From Adiantum capillus-veneris (taxonomy: Eukaryota; Streptophyta; Polypodiopsida; Polypodiales; Pteridaceae): a DNA stretch of 64,000 nt. The stretch is taken from the NCBI GenBank assembly GCA_014529385.2, contig CM043945.1, forward strand, positions 148,074,241 through 148,138,240. Reading direction: 5' to 3'. The notes under the pieces were generated by a model. It did no database searches. It was given only the letters and a program-made list of their open reading frames with translations, and had not been told where the DNA came from. Shown here in pieces: positions 12,976 to 25,165 of this stretch (its first letter is position 1; each line of letters begins with the position of its first letter). Position numbers and translations under genes: made by a program.

Positions 12976-14889
12976 CGATGGCAAAATTGCAAATTTTCCC
13001 CATCTAGGCAAAAAGGTAAATAATCACAATTATTAAGTTTTTCATCAAAATGAACATTTTTTAGTGCATCTTGGTTCTAGGCATGGTATAGACCCTGTGT
13101 ATGTGATATGAGGTGATTTGGATCAAAAAATGTGGCTCATAACTCAAAATTTCACTTACAAGGACTTCTTTGCGTTTTTTGGTAATTTTCCAAGTTATAA
13201 TTGATCATTTTGGCTCCTACTTGAAATTTGGCATGTACTAGGTGTGTACAAGTGATAGGTTAGGTGATGATACAATTTTCAAGCCAAAATATTACAAAAG
13301 TAAATAATCTCGATTATTTACAACAGTCAACTTTTTCTTGCAAAACTTGAAAATTTTGACCTACACACATTCTATACACTTAACACAAGTCCTAAATTGA
13401 ATTTGGTAAACTTTGGTCTTGCCGGTATCACTTCATGCTTTGTCGACTTTGAAATCACCGATTTTTGTGACTACATGGCCTGTAGAGTTGGTTAGTCACT
13501 TTTCAGGCTATGGACTTGTCCGCAACATAGTAGTGAAGCAACTCATCCAATTTTGGTCCATTTTGAGTCAGTTTGACCTCGTATTTTGTCACTTTGTACC
13601 CTTCTAGTCGTTTTCTGCTTTTTGAGGGCTTGGTTTGATTTTTTTAATGAAACCAATCATATACATTGTGTATAGACCTCATATTTAAGGTGTCTGTGGA
13701 GTCATAATCCAATTCTGGCATCTGCAAAAAATATAGCTTTTCTACTTGGGACCCCCTCGACCCTTGCCGAATGGTCAACTGTTGAATAGAAGTATTATAT
13801 TATGTTGGGGCATGATACAATTCAAATCTCATCCGATTTGGTTGAGCTGACAGGCCAATATGGTCGATTTTTTGTCGTAAGTCTTCGTGCACTGCTCGAA
13901 TTCTAGGGTTTTTTCTAGGGGTTTAGACTAGCTACCGGCCATACAAAATGGATCATTGATAAGTATAGAACTTACCCCTCATGTCTTGTGTGAGACGGCG
14001 CATTAGGAAAAGTTTGGACTAAAAAATGGGCCTTGTAAGAATTGTTGATGTGGCATAGCTTTCAAAAAGTGGGGATCGGTAAATTTTTTGCAAATAAGAT
14101 CCAAAATTGTCGGAGGTTGGATATTTAGAATCTACTCTTCAAATGCTATCTATTGATATATAGCATGCATGTATCGGGCATTGCCTTCATGTAGATCTGA
14201 TTGAAAAAAAATAGCATAACTTTCATAGAAGTCATCCAAACTTTTCGGACCTTGGATCTTTAGAATCCATTTTTCAAGAACTTTCCAATGATAGGTCATA
14301 TCATGGGGTTCTAAGAAATATTTAGAGGGGTCTACCGGGTTGCTTTCTTTTGTACAACTTTGATGATGTGGCACTCTTAAAAGACCCAAAAATGAGTTCA
14401 AAATTTTTCTACTACTTAAAACAGGTGACTGTGGACTCCGAAAAATACACGTGAAGAGGGTCGAAAAGCTCTCTCAAAAGGCATCAAGTGGAAATGAGGT
14501 AATTTTAGCCTGCCCTGGGTATCTATACTCGGACTTCCCGAACCATTTTTCCCCAGATTCCCCTGTTAGTCATGTTATGCCATGAAATCTCAAAAATTTT
14601 CCCATCGGATTCCTATAGCTCATTCTGCAAGCATTCTGCAAAAGTATGTCTGGCTGCCTAATTTAAGATTCCCGCTTCTATCTGCAATTTGATTGAATTT
14701 TTTTGTGCTTGTTGCCTTGTCTTTCTGATCACCACCTTGTCTTCCATCTAAAATTCTTTGCTATTTGTTATTATTTTTTGACTTGTTTATTGAAAAAATC
14801 AAAGAAAATAACAAAATCCGCTAAAAAAGCAAAGTAAAAATCCAACAATTAAGAAAATCCATTGAAAACCACATCTTTATTGTTTTTTG
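12976..14889. other. Outer-element non-coding spacer with two palindromic sites
   Basis: No coding similarity. Contains a degenerate 22-bp palindrome at 13016-13037 and a near-perfect one at 13300-13321 (arm GTAAATAATC), 284 bp apart, the same motif and spacing seen in the inner element's leader. The remainder is AT-rich. Confidence 0.6.
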
Positions 14890-15900
14890 TTGGATTTCTC
14901 CATTTTTAAGTCTCTTGCTCTTTGACGGCGTTTACTCATATCCTCGGGAAATGTTCGGCTCGATAAGTCAGTAACTAGATAGTTACTCAACTTAGGAATA
15001 GGTACCTTTGGAACAATGTTACGTGAGGTATGGGTGTCTGTTTTTGACATTGAGGACAATCCTTTACAAAAGAGCGAACATCACTCCTTATAGTTGGCCA
15101 ATATACTCCAAGTCTCAAGATCCTTTGCATAGTTTGATCTTCCGCAAAGTGAAGTCCTACTATGGTAATATGTGCTTGACTTACGTATTGGGTTTTCTCT
15201 TTAGGATTAATGCATAAAAGCAATATTCCATCTTGGTTTCTTTTGTATAGCCTACCAGCTAGTAATTGATACATAGCCGATTGCTCAATTAATCCGATTG
15301 TAATAGCAAGTGGTATTTGCGAATCCACTTGAGCTATGGTCATCAATGATACCATATTTTTCAACAATCGAGGTATCATTTCCACGGTGAACAGATATGC
15401 ATTGGTTAGATCATCATCCACTCCTTTAGGTGGTTCCCCTAAAACAATCCTATACAAATGATTTGCTCTTTGATGAGTAGTGCCCCTTTTCACAACTACA
15501 GTGAAATCAAATTCCAGAAGAATGATGAACCATCTCACTATTCTTCCTGTGCTGCATGGCTTGTTGACCAAGTACAATAAGGCTTGGTGGTCCACAAAGA
15601 ACACAAATTTGTTTGCTATTAGGTAATGTCTATACTTTTTTACGGCTTAGATAATTCCTAATCCTTCCCTTTCGGTGGTGGTATAATTCTTTTCGGACAT
15701 TTTCAACTGTCGACTAGCATAAAGAATAGGAAAATCAAATTTTCCATTCCTGGTTGAGCTAGTATACACCCAATGAAAAAATTGGAAGCATCTACATGTA
15801 TGTGGAATATCTTATTCCAATCTGGTGCTTTCAATATTGGAGCTGAAGTGAGAGATTTCTTAAGCTTCATGAAGGATCCTTCACACATCATTCCATTCAA
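14890..15900 (-). pseudogene. Outer element RNase H and first integrase zinc domain
   Basis: 15900-15703 gives the start of RNase H (PDWNKIFHIHVDASNFFIGC). 15604-14987 gives its second half (FFVDHQALLYLVNK ... HQRANHLYR; the expected Asp of the last motif reads Asn). An H2C2 zinc-binding domain follows: His residues in QAHITIVGLHFAED, Cys residues in KDCPQCQK near 15046-15060. In Ty3 elements this domain opens the integrase. The frame ends near 14987, and homology to the inner copy stops at about 14890, so the rest of integrase is deleted. Confidence 0.75.
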
Positions 15901-16883
15901 AGTGTGTAATCAAGATATACATGGGGTTTTGCAATTATAGCGTACATGTAAATGAATCGTCTGTAATATCCAGAATGTCCCATGAAGGCTTGAACCCCCT
16001 TGACTGTTGTTGGTATAGTCAAATCAACAATAACATAAATCTTATCCATATCAGTAGTTATGCCCTTTTTAGACACTATATGTCCAAGAAGTTTTCCTTG
16101 TCTACCCATGAATGTGCACTTTTCAGGATTTAAACAAATCCTATAAAGTCTACATTTTTTGAATATCTGTTTGAGGTGTTCAAAATGATCAACCTGAATT
16201 GATGAATGTATGCATAGATCATCCATATATACATCTAAGAAATTCCTAAGATAATCTTTAAAATCATGGCTCATCAATCTTTGGAAGGTGGAAGGAGCAT
16301 TAGTTAACCCAAAAGACATAACCCGATAGAAAAAAATACCCCATTCCATTGCAAAAGCAGTTTTATGCTGATCGTTTAGGTCAACCAAAAGTTGATTGTA
16401 TCCCAAAAAGCCGTCTAAGAAGCTGTAAGCTTCTTTTCTTGTAACGCTTTCTGAAACATGCTCAGTGATTGGAAGAGGAAAGTTGTCTCTAATGGTAGCT
16501 GCATTCACTTTCTTGAGGTTGACACACACTCATAATTTTCCGTTTTTCTTGGGTACTACCACAATTGGAGACACCCAATCTATGTGTTCAATTTCATAAA
16601 TGAATTCGGCTTCACTTAGTTTTTCAATCTCTTCTTTGATGTTTTTGGCAAATATCTCATTATATGTGTATGGCCTTTGTCTACTTGGTTTCGCATTATC
16701 TCTCATGGGTATGATATGTAGATAGATTTCTGGATCAACGCCCTTGAGATCCTTATAAGACCAAGCAAAGATATCTCGGTATTCTTTCAGTAAGCTTAGC
16801 AAAAGCTCTTCTTCTTCTTCTTCTTCTTTTGTTAGGTCATTTGCAATGTAGGCAGGCATAGACTCTTCTCTTGGTTCAGCCAA
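15897..16883 (-). pseudogene. Outer element reverse transcriptase
   Basis: Two abutting frames (16883-16530, 16529-15897) form a Ty3/gypsy RT. The N-terminal block has PIVVVPKKNGKL, then KKVNAATIRDNFPLP, the GYNQLLVD block, FGLTNAPSTFQRLM and the catalytic YMDD in DVYMDDLCIHS near 16225. The frames are split by a single TGA at the junction (16532-16530 region); the inner copy has an arginine CGA at this position, so a CpG C-to-T change explains the break. The sequence is otherwise intact for about 320 codons. Confidence 0.85.
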
Positions 16884-16931
16884 GTCTATCTTTTTTGCGT
16901 TTTCAGGCCCTTCGTAGGACTCGCCTTGTTT

Positions 16932-17487
16932 TCATAGTTCTCTAACAGGCTCTTCGACTATGATTTTTTGATCTTGGAGAGTATATTTCTTGTAATGGGA
17001 TGGAACACTCGTTACATCTTTACCATTCTCTTTTGTGGTTTCTATTTTGATCATAGATATCTTCTTTAGAGCTTTTTGCAACTCTTGATACTTCTTTTTC
17101 AGCTCAACTCGTGTCATGGTTGACTCCTTGTCATGTTTTTTTGGCTTTGCTTGAGTAACCTTCCTCGTCTTTCTTGATGTTTTCAATATTTTTGGATTTA
17201 CATGTGAAGGATATCTGCCAGTGATTTTACCCTTGACACAATCATGTGCATCTATCTTCATCAGGAATTGTGTTCTACTAGAGATTGATGACATAGGTCT
17301 AGCTTTCACATTTCTGGTGTCTCTTTTTTGTCTATACCATTTTTGTCCTCTCGGTTTCTAGTTAGGAAAGTCAAAAAACTTTTCCTCCCTCCTTTCATGA
17401 GTAGCTTAGCTCTCATATGTTCTTTTCCGACCCCGAATCATCTGAGATAGATGAATGTTCTTCTAACTCATCCGTTGCATCATAGTA
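16932..17487 (-). pseudogene. Outer element linker between protease and RT
   Basis: Basic, lysine-rich frame (17309-16932) homologous to the inner element at 31202-31645: both contain VKxRPxxSISxxTQFLM and GKDVxxVPSHYKK. No enzymatic domain is recognised. The segment is interrupted at 17488 by the inner element's target duplication and resumes at 38720. Confidence 0.65.
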
Positions 17488-17492
17488 GAGGT
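17488..17492. other. Target-site duplication GAGGT, left
   Basis: GAGGT directly precedes the LTR start TGTGGG and is matched by GAGGT at 38720-38724 after the other LTR. A perfect 5-bp duplication is the expected signature of Ty3/gypsy integration. Confidence 0.92.
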
Positions 17493-18397
17493 TGTGGGAA
17501 GCATGTCTAACCTCACCATCCTATCTTATTGCAGTATTAGCGAGAACCACAATTAAATTATCAATCCATGGGATGAAGCTGACTCGACTAGTGCAAAGAG
17601 GCTATAAGAGGTTGTCAATCTCTCCGAAAACAACTAACAACTCGTATCTAACTCAAGCTACACTCAAGTGACTGAAATCACGAAAAGCCAATCGCTCATC
17701 GGCAAACAAATCACAACCATTACAACATCAGATGACATCAAAACATAACAAAACTTCTAGGACAAGTTTATAAGACCTAAGCACACATGCTTATGGTTTC
17801 AAACCCCACTTTAGTTCAAGTTCCAAAATCGTGATTATTAACAGCAATGATGTTTCCGACTCACAATGCATCTAAATGCTTAGCAATGATACCCCAATAC
17901 TCCGTCTATGCTTAGTTTTTGATTTAAAAGTGTAAATTCCTAGTTATGACAAAATTAGGCTGCAGGTCGGTGATGCCAAAAGCTACAAAATACTGTGAAC
18001 TGCTTACGTCAATGCGTAGAGATCTTACCTGCGGTTGCAATGCAACAAACGCATTTGTAATGTGACAACCGGGGAGGGAGTAGGAAGCACGAGAAGGAGA
18101 GGAGTGAGCACCGTTAGCTCACGCTGTGTATTTCTTATCCAAAACTTATAAAAGACTTACAAAATTTGGCTTTTCTACCTTAGCCAAGGTTTTTGGGTTC
18201 TCAAAACTAATAATATGGAGTTCTACCAAAGCTAGGAATGACTGGCTGATACAATCTGGAGGCTTGTAGCCCTGGCTCATTAATTATAGTGTTTATCCGA
18301 GAAAATAAGAGCTACAATATTCCCAATATATCAAAATAATAAATTTTTTACAAAGAGAACTCCAAAAAATGGTGTACGTGTTAGCTTGCTGCTAACA
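17493..18397 (-). repeat. 3' LTR of the inner giant element (905 bp)
   Basis: Bounded by TG..CA ends (TGTGGG.../...GCTAACA in plus orientation). Aligns along its length with 37805-38719. Over the first ~270 bp I count about 22 mismatches, roughly 8%, pointing to an old insertion. Contains a half-copy of the palindromic motif (aatcgtgattattaac near 17827). Confidence 0.92.
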
Positions 18398-18416
18398 TTC
18401 CCCCCCTCCTCGCCTG
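18398..18416 (-). promoter_or_regulatory. Polypurine tract of the inner element
   Basis: Plus strand is 'ttccccccctcctcgcctg', so the minus strand is a purine run (ggaggggggaa) directly abutting the 3' LTR start. This is the expected second-strand primer position. Confidence 0.85.
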
Positions 18417-18564
18417 TGTTGTCCCTTGACACAACTTTATGGGCTGAAATAGTTTTCGGATTGATGGCTGGAGAGGCAGTCTTTAAGCACATCCAGTACC
18501 TTCTAGTATATGATTTTTCTTTCTTTGTCTGGCACTTGCAGAAATTTCATGGTCACTTTATTCT

Positions 18565-19566
18565 TCAGCTCGACCCCGCTGAGTAGCCTACAAATCTGGA
18601 TGTGAGGTTGCTGATCACTGGTGCAAAGATCTTTGCTCGCCAAGTGAAGAATCCAGTGTAGAAAGTTTCCTCAAATGCCAACATATTGCTTGATGTACAT
18701 CTAGCATAGAAGCCGTAAAGGACTTCTTCCAAAGGTTGCCCACTCAGATCATAGCACAAGCCTTTGTTACCTTCTAAAAATGGCATCCATGGGGCTCCTG
18801 CTTGCTTAGGCTCATTAAAAACTTGGATGCATGTGAGAAACATTCTGCAGATTTTTAATAGCAGTGCGTAGGAGAGATCCAGTAGACTCTTGAAGAAAGA
18901 CATGGCACCCGTGAGGGTTTTCACCATGTATTCCTCTGTTGCTTGTCCTCTCTCTGGAGCTGGCAATATGGGGTAGTTCAGCCAGGTTGGCCGCTTCTTT
19001 GTCAGTGCCTCATACTCCTGCCATGTCCTTACTCTCGGTTCATGACAAAATGTGGAATCTCTTTGTAGGGCTGCAGGTGATCTTGTGAACAGAATCAGAT
19101 ATCTCGGATTCTTGTTCAACTAGCTTAACCTCTACTTTGGGTGGTCTTTATCTGTGCCATCTTCTTGCATGTCTTTGTACAGCCTTTCTTTTACCTGTGG
19201 TAGTTCCACTTTGATGAGAGGGTATGGCAGGGATTGTTGATGCCATTGTGCATTGATCTAATTGGGAGTGAGTTGAGTGACATTGACAGAGTGTAGAACT
19301 CTCAACTCCCAATTCATTGCGGGTTTCCACTTCTCATCCACCTCTTGGGTGATCTTCTCTTTCAGTGCATCCTCCTCAGCTTTTGATAGCTGGATCATAG
19401 ACAGTGTGTCTGCATCTGTGATGTTAATCTGGAAATCCTCTTCACCACTCGGCTCTGCTGTGGACTGTGTTTCCAACTCAGCAAATGAGACCGAGGGTAT
19501 GTCTATCTGCAGCGGCTTTGAAGTGCCTGCCTCATCTTGCATTTATGGCTTTCCATCTCTGAGGAG
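18565..19566 (-). pseudogene. Inner element 3' ORF, C-terminal part
   Basis: Frames 19542-19258 and 19119-18565. The first is acidic (SGEEDFQINITDADTLSMIQ). The second has TWLNYPILPAPERGQATEEY and LSGQPLEEVLYGFYARCTSS and looks like a folded domain, unknown to me. Skipping the 2.7-kb insertion at 19571-22267 joins this region to the coiled-coil frame at 22265-22657: the phrase continues across the TTGG duplication until a TAA just before 19542. Function unknown. Confidence 0.65.
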
Positions 19567-19570
19567 TTGG

Positions 19571-21189
19571 TGATAACCGTTTTTTGGCTCTCCATAATTG
19601 CTATACTAAGTTACTCCACCCTACCAAATTCACCCAAACGCTATGGCTATCCCTACCATTTCATTGTACATAGGCGTGTGTGAGTTAGGGGGCTTTTCCC
19701 ATATCTTCTTAAAAACCCTCAGCTAGCTAGTCACTGGGCTAGTTGAGCCAAAAAAATAAAAATAAATAAAAATAAATAAAAAATAAAAGTATATTATGGC
19801 CTCTTTGTGTGTAAATATTTCATTGTATATATGGCCTAAATATAGGGATTTTTTATAATTATTTTGATATTTTATTTAAATATTTCTACTTAGGTGTGTG
19901 TTTTATTAAACCTATGTACACCTTCTTTCATCCTCTTACACCATAATTATATTTTTTGCCAATATGTACATACTCTAACCTCATATTTTTCTTTTATACA
20001 AATCACTCCCACATTTTCACCCTCACCCTCGTGAAAACAAAAAATTGATTTCTACTCATTGGTTACTTTTATTATATTATTTACTTGCATACCTTTTCCT
20101 CTTTCACCCAAAATAATTCAAGGAGGGACCATATCATATGATTCCAATATCTTTCCATATCCATAACTCCTCCATATGTTTATTATTATTTTTACTCATT
20201 ATTCTAACACCATGTGCTCATTGAGCTAAAGTCCATGAATAGTCCATACACTAGTCCCACCATGTATATATTTCTTATTTCACCAATAATCCTCCTCCAT
20301 GCATGGGTCAAGGGCAACTTGAATGCTTTGTATTATAATATGACAAAGGAGGGGCTCACTCTTGGATGCATTGTACAAATTCAACAAAGGAGGGAGCCAC
20401 TAAAAGACTTTTGCAGGCATAAAAAACAGGCTTTTTGGTGAGAATTTTGGCACCTATCTCCACTCCGAATTTGGAGCGGTGGTCAAAAAAGAAAATGTAG
20501 CCCACGCTCTGAATAATCACCTCAAATTTTTTCATGATTTTTGGAGCTACCAGCGGTGAGATATGGTTTTTTGAGTGGACCCCAGTCTGCCCACTTTTCT
20601 CACAAGTAGCCCTTAGTCTTCTCTCACCCTTCCACACACCTACTCACTCTTACACATCCCTCCCTCTCCTTCCCTCACTCAAACCTGCAATTTCCATGGC
20701 TTCTCCCACCCTCTTCACCATTACCCTTCTCTCTCATCCCTATAGTTCTTTTATGAACCTCTACATACATACACCCTCTCCATGTCTCTCTCTATTGCTT
20801 CTATGTTACAATTTCATTTACCTCTCCTAAAATATCTAAAATTCAGCATCTTAACCATGATAACTTCTGCAAATTGAGGATTTTTCATCAACAAATCCTC
20901 TTTTCATCGTGGTGGTCAACCGTGGCGGCGGCGTAAAGAAGCGAAGAAGAAGAAGAAGACCAGCGGTCATTTTTTCCACAATCTACACAAGGGTGAGTTC
21001 AAGCTTCTTCAAAGCTTCACCATCTCAATGATTCTCTTTTAATTCACCCCTCTTCCTTCATCAAATCAACTCACTCTACCCATTGTAAATGTAACATTAA
21101 CTTTCTAGTGATTACTAACGACTAACATACTAACACAAAATAGCATTGACCTAACCATAAAAGACACCTCACCTCAAGACATGTATAGT

Positions 21190-21242
<53 letters not shown>

Positions 21243-22267
21243 CTTCCTTAAAACTTACTTTCACCTTATCTACCATCAATAATGCTCTCTTTTGAGCCCA
21301 CACCCATGACTCAAGCAGACAAACAAGGCCCGCAATGTTTTGATATTCAAAAAAATCATAATCCTGATTTGTTAACTTGTAAATTAGGATTTCCAATAAT
21401 CTTAATGAGGGGTCTCCAACCTATAAATAGGCCCCTCTCCTTCTTGTAAAACAACCTCCAACATCTCACATAGCACCCCAACACTCTATGCGTGAGGAGA
21501 GACTTAGGTGTAGCAACCACTTGTGAGCTTCACTCTTGGTGTGAGAGAAGCCTTCAAGCTACACATTGCAAGTGAGAGAGCGTGAGTTCCACAAATCTCA
21601 AAAACACTATTGTACATGCTCCTTCATCATCAATAAATTGAGGTTTGGTGCATCAAAGGCGTGATTCGACGTTTAAATCTTCGTCCTTCCATTTGTGCAA
21701 TACGGTTTGGTGAATTCAAGGTGACTTGTGTATTTTGAGTTTTATCGGTTGATCTTGATTTTAGAAAGTGTTTTAGTGTGTTTTTCATTGCCAGTTTTGT
21801 GTCCATTGTAAGAGGGTATTGTGGTGAGAGGTCTCCCACACCCTAAGACAGTGTGTGTGTGTTTTGGCAATGATTAGCAATCACTAAGCATTGAGTGAGT
21901 TTTGTACAAGTTCTACGATAGCATCATAACGAACCATCTCCATTTGCAAGTCACAAATAAGGTATTACGCAAGATCCTTCCCTCTCTCTCTTCCCTTTGC
22001 TCTAGCTCTCTCTGGTCCATTTCATGTGTGTCTTGGTGTGAGGTTGCTTGTGTGTGTTGTGTGGTGCATCTTCTTGGTTCTGCCAAAATCTCTCTTGCGT
22101 CCTAGTTCACATACCATAACTAGGTGGTGCCCCTATCTTGTTTGGGTTTGGCTGTGGGTTTGTTGTTGTGTTGTGCTTGTGGTTGCCCCAGCCCCAATTG
22201 AGCAGCACGGGAGCCTTGAGGGGTGTTTAGAGGTCGCCTCTCTTGTTGCCCGCCCCGGACCGCCTCA
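19571..22267 (+). mobile_element. LTR-like insertion, probable solo LTR (2,697 bp)
   Basis: Begins TGATAACC and ends CGCCTCA (TG..CA) with TTGG on both sides (19567-19570 and 22268-22271), and interrupts the coiled-coil ORF of the inner element. No gag or pol is present. The block 20400-20600 is a diverged match to 50270-50470 in the LTR of the tandem array: both read 'agacttttgc', 'tccgaatt.gga', 'tttggagc.ac' and 'ggacccca.tctgcccac'. It thus appears to be an LTR of a related family. A TATA-like 'cctataaatagg' sits at about 21419. The duplication is 4 bp rather than 5, so the end call may be off by one. Confidence 0.75.
21192..21241. repeat. (CT)n microsatellite inside the LTR-like insertion
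   Basis: About 25 CT units, with diverged AT-rich flanks. Confidence 0.93.
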
Positions 22268-24888
22268 TTGGTTAACTCTCTTGAGCGCAACTATTTCTTT
22301 GAGAAGCTCTTCTCTTCTGTGGACCCGCAACAAAACCAGGTCCCTGCGTTGTGATTGCTCCAACTTTAACTCTAACTCAAGGTCCTTGTTCCTCTTTTCT
22401 AGTTCCTTGTACACTTCATCAGTCCCTTTGATCGAGGCCATGGCTGGATTTTCTCTTATTTGCCGTAAGAATATTGCCTGATCATTGATTCGCTGTTCAG
22501 AGTACTGTAAAGAGGCATTTGTAATATCCAATTGCACTTGAATTTTTTGAGCTGACAGGGATGTCGTAAGAAGTTCATTTGTAACTTCTCTAAGCTGCTC
22601 ATCTTTTGCTTTGCAAGCATCAGATAACTTGGTGAGCAGATCACCTAACTCCTCCATTTCTTTCTGTTGCTGTCTATCTCTAACTAGCTTGATGCTTTTC
22701 AGCTTTGGCTTTCATCTCCTGCACTTGCCTCTGAAGATCGATGATGACAGTCATCATGTCTTCTAACTCTCCTTGGAGAGCATCAATCACCATCTCAAGC
22801 TCTTTGGCCTTTGTGTTGTGGCTAAGTGTTGTTGACAGGAGTCTCTCCGTCATGTCTTGCATCTGCCTTGCATATTCATTTACGTGCAGTATAACCTCAT
22901 CGTTTGACTACCAATCCTCCTGTCTTGCCAACTGAGTGGATGTGCCTGCAGCCTCATCTGTGTCTTTCTGCTGCGTCGTACCTGTTGGTTCTTCTTACGT
23001 GGAGGTAGAGGGTTGGTCTTTTTCTTTGTCATCCTGAGGCCTTGTTGCCTCGATGGTTTCTGGCTGAGTGGAAGTAGAGGGTGATGGCCCAGACTGTGTA
23101 GTCTCTTCAAGTGCAGGGCTCACTTCCTTCTCTGGCTCCGGTTCTTTCTGTTGTTGCTTCTCTTGTGTAGCAGTGGCCTCTTGTGCAGATTCACTTGCCT
23201 TTTTCTCTTCAAGCTTTTGAGTAGCTTTGGCGGCTTTCTCTTGTTCCGGCTCTGCTTCTTTCTCTTTTTTCTTCTCGTGCTGGTTAGTCTCTTGTGCGGA
23301 TTCTGTTCCTTTAGTGGACTCAGATTCTGTCTCTTTTTCTCAGGCTCCGCTTCTTTATTGGTTTCTTTGCCCACAGGTGATGGTGGTGGGCTTGGCATTG
23401 GATGCTCCTCTTGTTCTGTAGGCGATGAGGTGGATCTGGGAGACTTGTAACCTTGTTCTTGTGCTTCTTCTCTAGCCGTCTCCTCGGCTTGTCTCTGTTC
23501 CTCCACCTCTTTGGCTTTCCTAGCCACTTCTTCTCCTCCTTTAGCTTGAGGGCTTCAGATTCTTGGTACATTTTCTCCAAACGCTCTGTCGGATCTTCAG
23601 CCTCTTTTCTTGTGTGATGCTTCGTTCTTGGGCCTTTAAGTCCAGTAGGCACCCATTTCGCTGGGTCCTTTCTTTGTGCTTGTCTATTGTGCTGGTAGGC
23701 CTGTTTCTCTCTTTCAAAGTGAGCTTATTTTTGTGCGGGCTCTTCTTGGTGGCTCAGCCCACAGCTTTTCTTTTCATTTCTTCTCTACGAGCTCTCTTTT
23801 CCTCGTTATCAGAGCTCTCACTGCTGTGCCTTTCCGACGAGCTGTCAGCAGACTGATTCTTCATCGGATTTATAAGATCTCTTTCTTGACCTTGTAGCTC
23901 ATGGAGAGGGTTGTGCTGCCAATATCCATGTATTTTGATCAAGAGCAGATAGTAAATTGTCAGCCATGCCAATGGCATGGTATGCTATCCTCGTCAAGAC
24001 TTCTAGCGCACCCAAGTAAGTGAGTTTGGCTTCTTTCTTGGTGCCCTTCAAGGTGGTCAGGACGTATTGCGCATGGTCCATTGGCTGCCTTGTTGTTGAA
24101 TTTAGAACTTGGGTAAATGTAGTGGAAACCGCGTGATTTGGCATGGTGTACCTTGGTGGCCTTTTTGTCAAGAAGTGGAAGTACTAATGGTACAATCTGG
24201 CTAGCTCTTCCACCTGTTTGTGAATCAAATCTGCGAAGGTAGCGGCGGTTGTCTCTTTGGTAAAGGTTCCCGCTGTTTTCCTGTCTCTTGCTCTCATGGC
24301 CATTCCTTCTATGGGCAGTCTGAGTGCCTCTGCCACTATATCTTTAGTGATGACCACTTTGACCTTTTTTCCTTGAGTGTCAGATATCTGTGCGGTTCCA
24401 TCTTCTTTAATTGTGGATAGAAGCTCGTAAGCTTTCTGAAAATCCTTCCGCAAGGCTCCTATTTGTAGAAGTCTCTGAGTCCAAGCCTGCGGTTGGCTTC
24501 TTTGGTCTCTGGCTTGGCGGCAAAATCATATACTTATTTGGGTAGGAGTTGCAACTCCACCTGATGCCCCTCTTCACTCTTGAATCTACCGATGAAGACT
24601 GTAGTGTGATGCTCTTCTAGTTGTTCTCTGGAGAGGTATGCTGCCTCGGCTGCTTTGGCTGAATCTGGGTCTAGTTGATATGCGTGAAGTTCCTGCAACT
24701 TCTCCTTTTGGTTGAGCTTCTTCTTGACCCTCTCTGTTGATTGCATGACTCCTGTGTAGTGAATAGAGTGCAAAGTTAGCAGATTTGTCGGAATTTTCTC
24801 TAAAATGTCCTTTAGTCTGAAATGCTGACAATTTTGACCCAATTTGCTTCAAACCAATTTTTGAACAAGCATAGATGCATAAAAACAT
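22265..24888 (-). pseudogene. Inner element 3' ORF: unknown domain, charged repeat region and coiled coil
   Basis: Read from 24888 down. An N-terminal domain (EEGHQVELQLLPK, then DIVAEALRLPIEGMAMRARD, TRIAYHAIGMADN) is followed by an acidic/serine stretch, a long Glu/Lys/Gln/Pro/Ser-rich region (23900-23000) and a coiled coil (22862-22265: ELEMVIDALQGELEDMM, then DEQLREVTNELLTTSLSAQK and YKELEKRNKDLELELKLEQS). Six or more stops or shifts break it. The N-terminal domain is shared with the outer element at 11690-12930, so it belongs to the family and is not a random capture. It sits between integrase and PPT, the position of env-like ORFs in Athila elements, but I see no signal peptide or membrane anchor. 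Function not recognised. Confidence 0.7.
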
Positions 24889-24933
24889 GCAAGGAACAAA
24901 ACTGTGAAGTCAAAACAAACTTTTGCAACCAAA

Positions 24934-24955
24934 GTAAATAATCGCGATTATTTAC
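24934..24955. repeat. 22-bp perfect palindrome (3' region copy)
   Basis: Arm GTAAATAATCG followed by its exact reverse complement. Identical to the palindrome at 36247-36268 in the leader of the same element. Confidence 0.9.
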
Positions 24956-25165
24956 AATTGACCAAATTTTTTAACTTTTTGCAAACTTGGATTCATAGGC
25001 TTGAAGTATATACCAAATACATGCTCTGAGTGAAATATGGGCTCATTTGGATGCATAGGGTGAAAATGGTACCAGATTTTGGCTTTAGGTCTCTGAAACA
25101 GTAGATATAAAGGAAATTAGAGATTTTGAGCTCCAAATAGGTTCAAACTTGGCTAGTGGGCTTAA

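Noticed and set aside
23151..23450. Plus-strand Leu/Ser/Cys-rich frame that looks like membrane protein
   Set aside because: It is the antisense of the Lys/Glu/Gln/Pro-rich region of the minus-strand 3' ORF.
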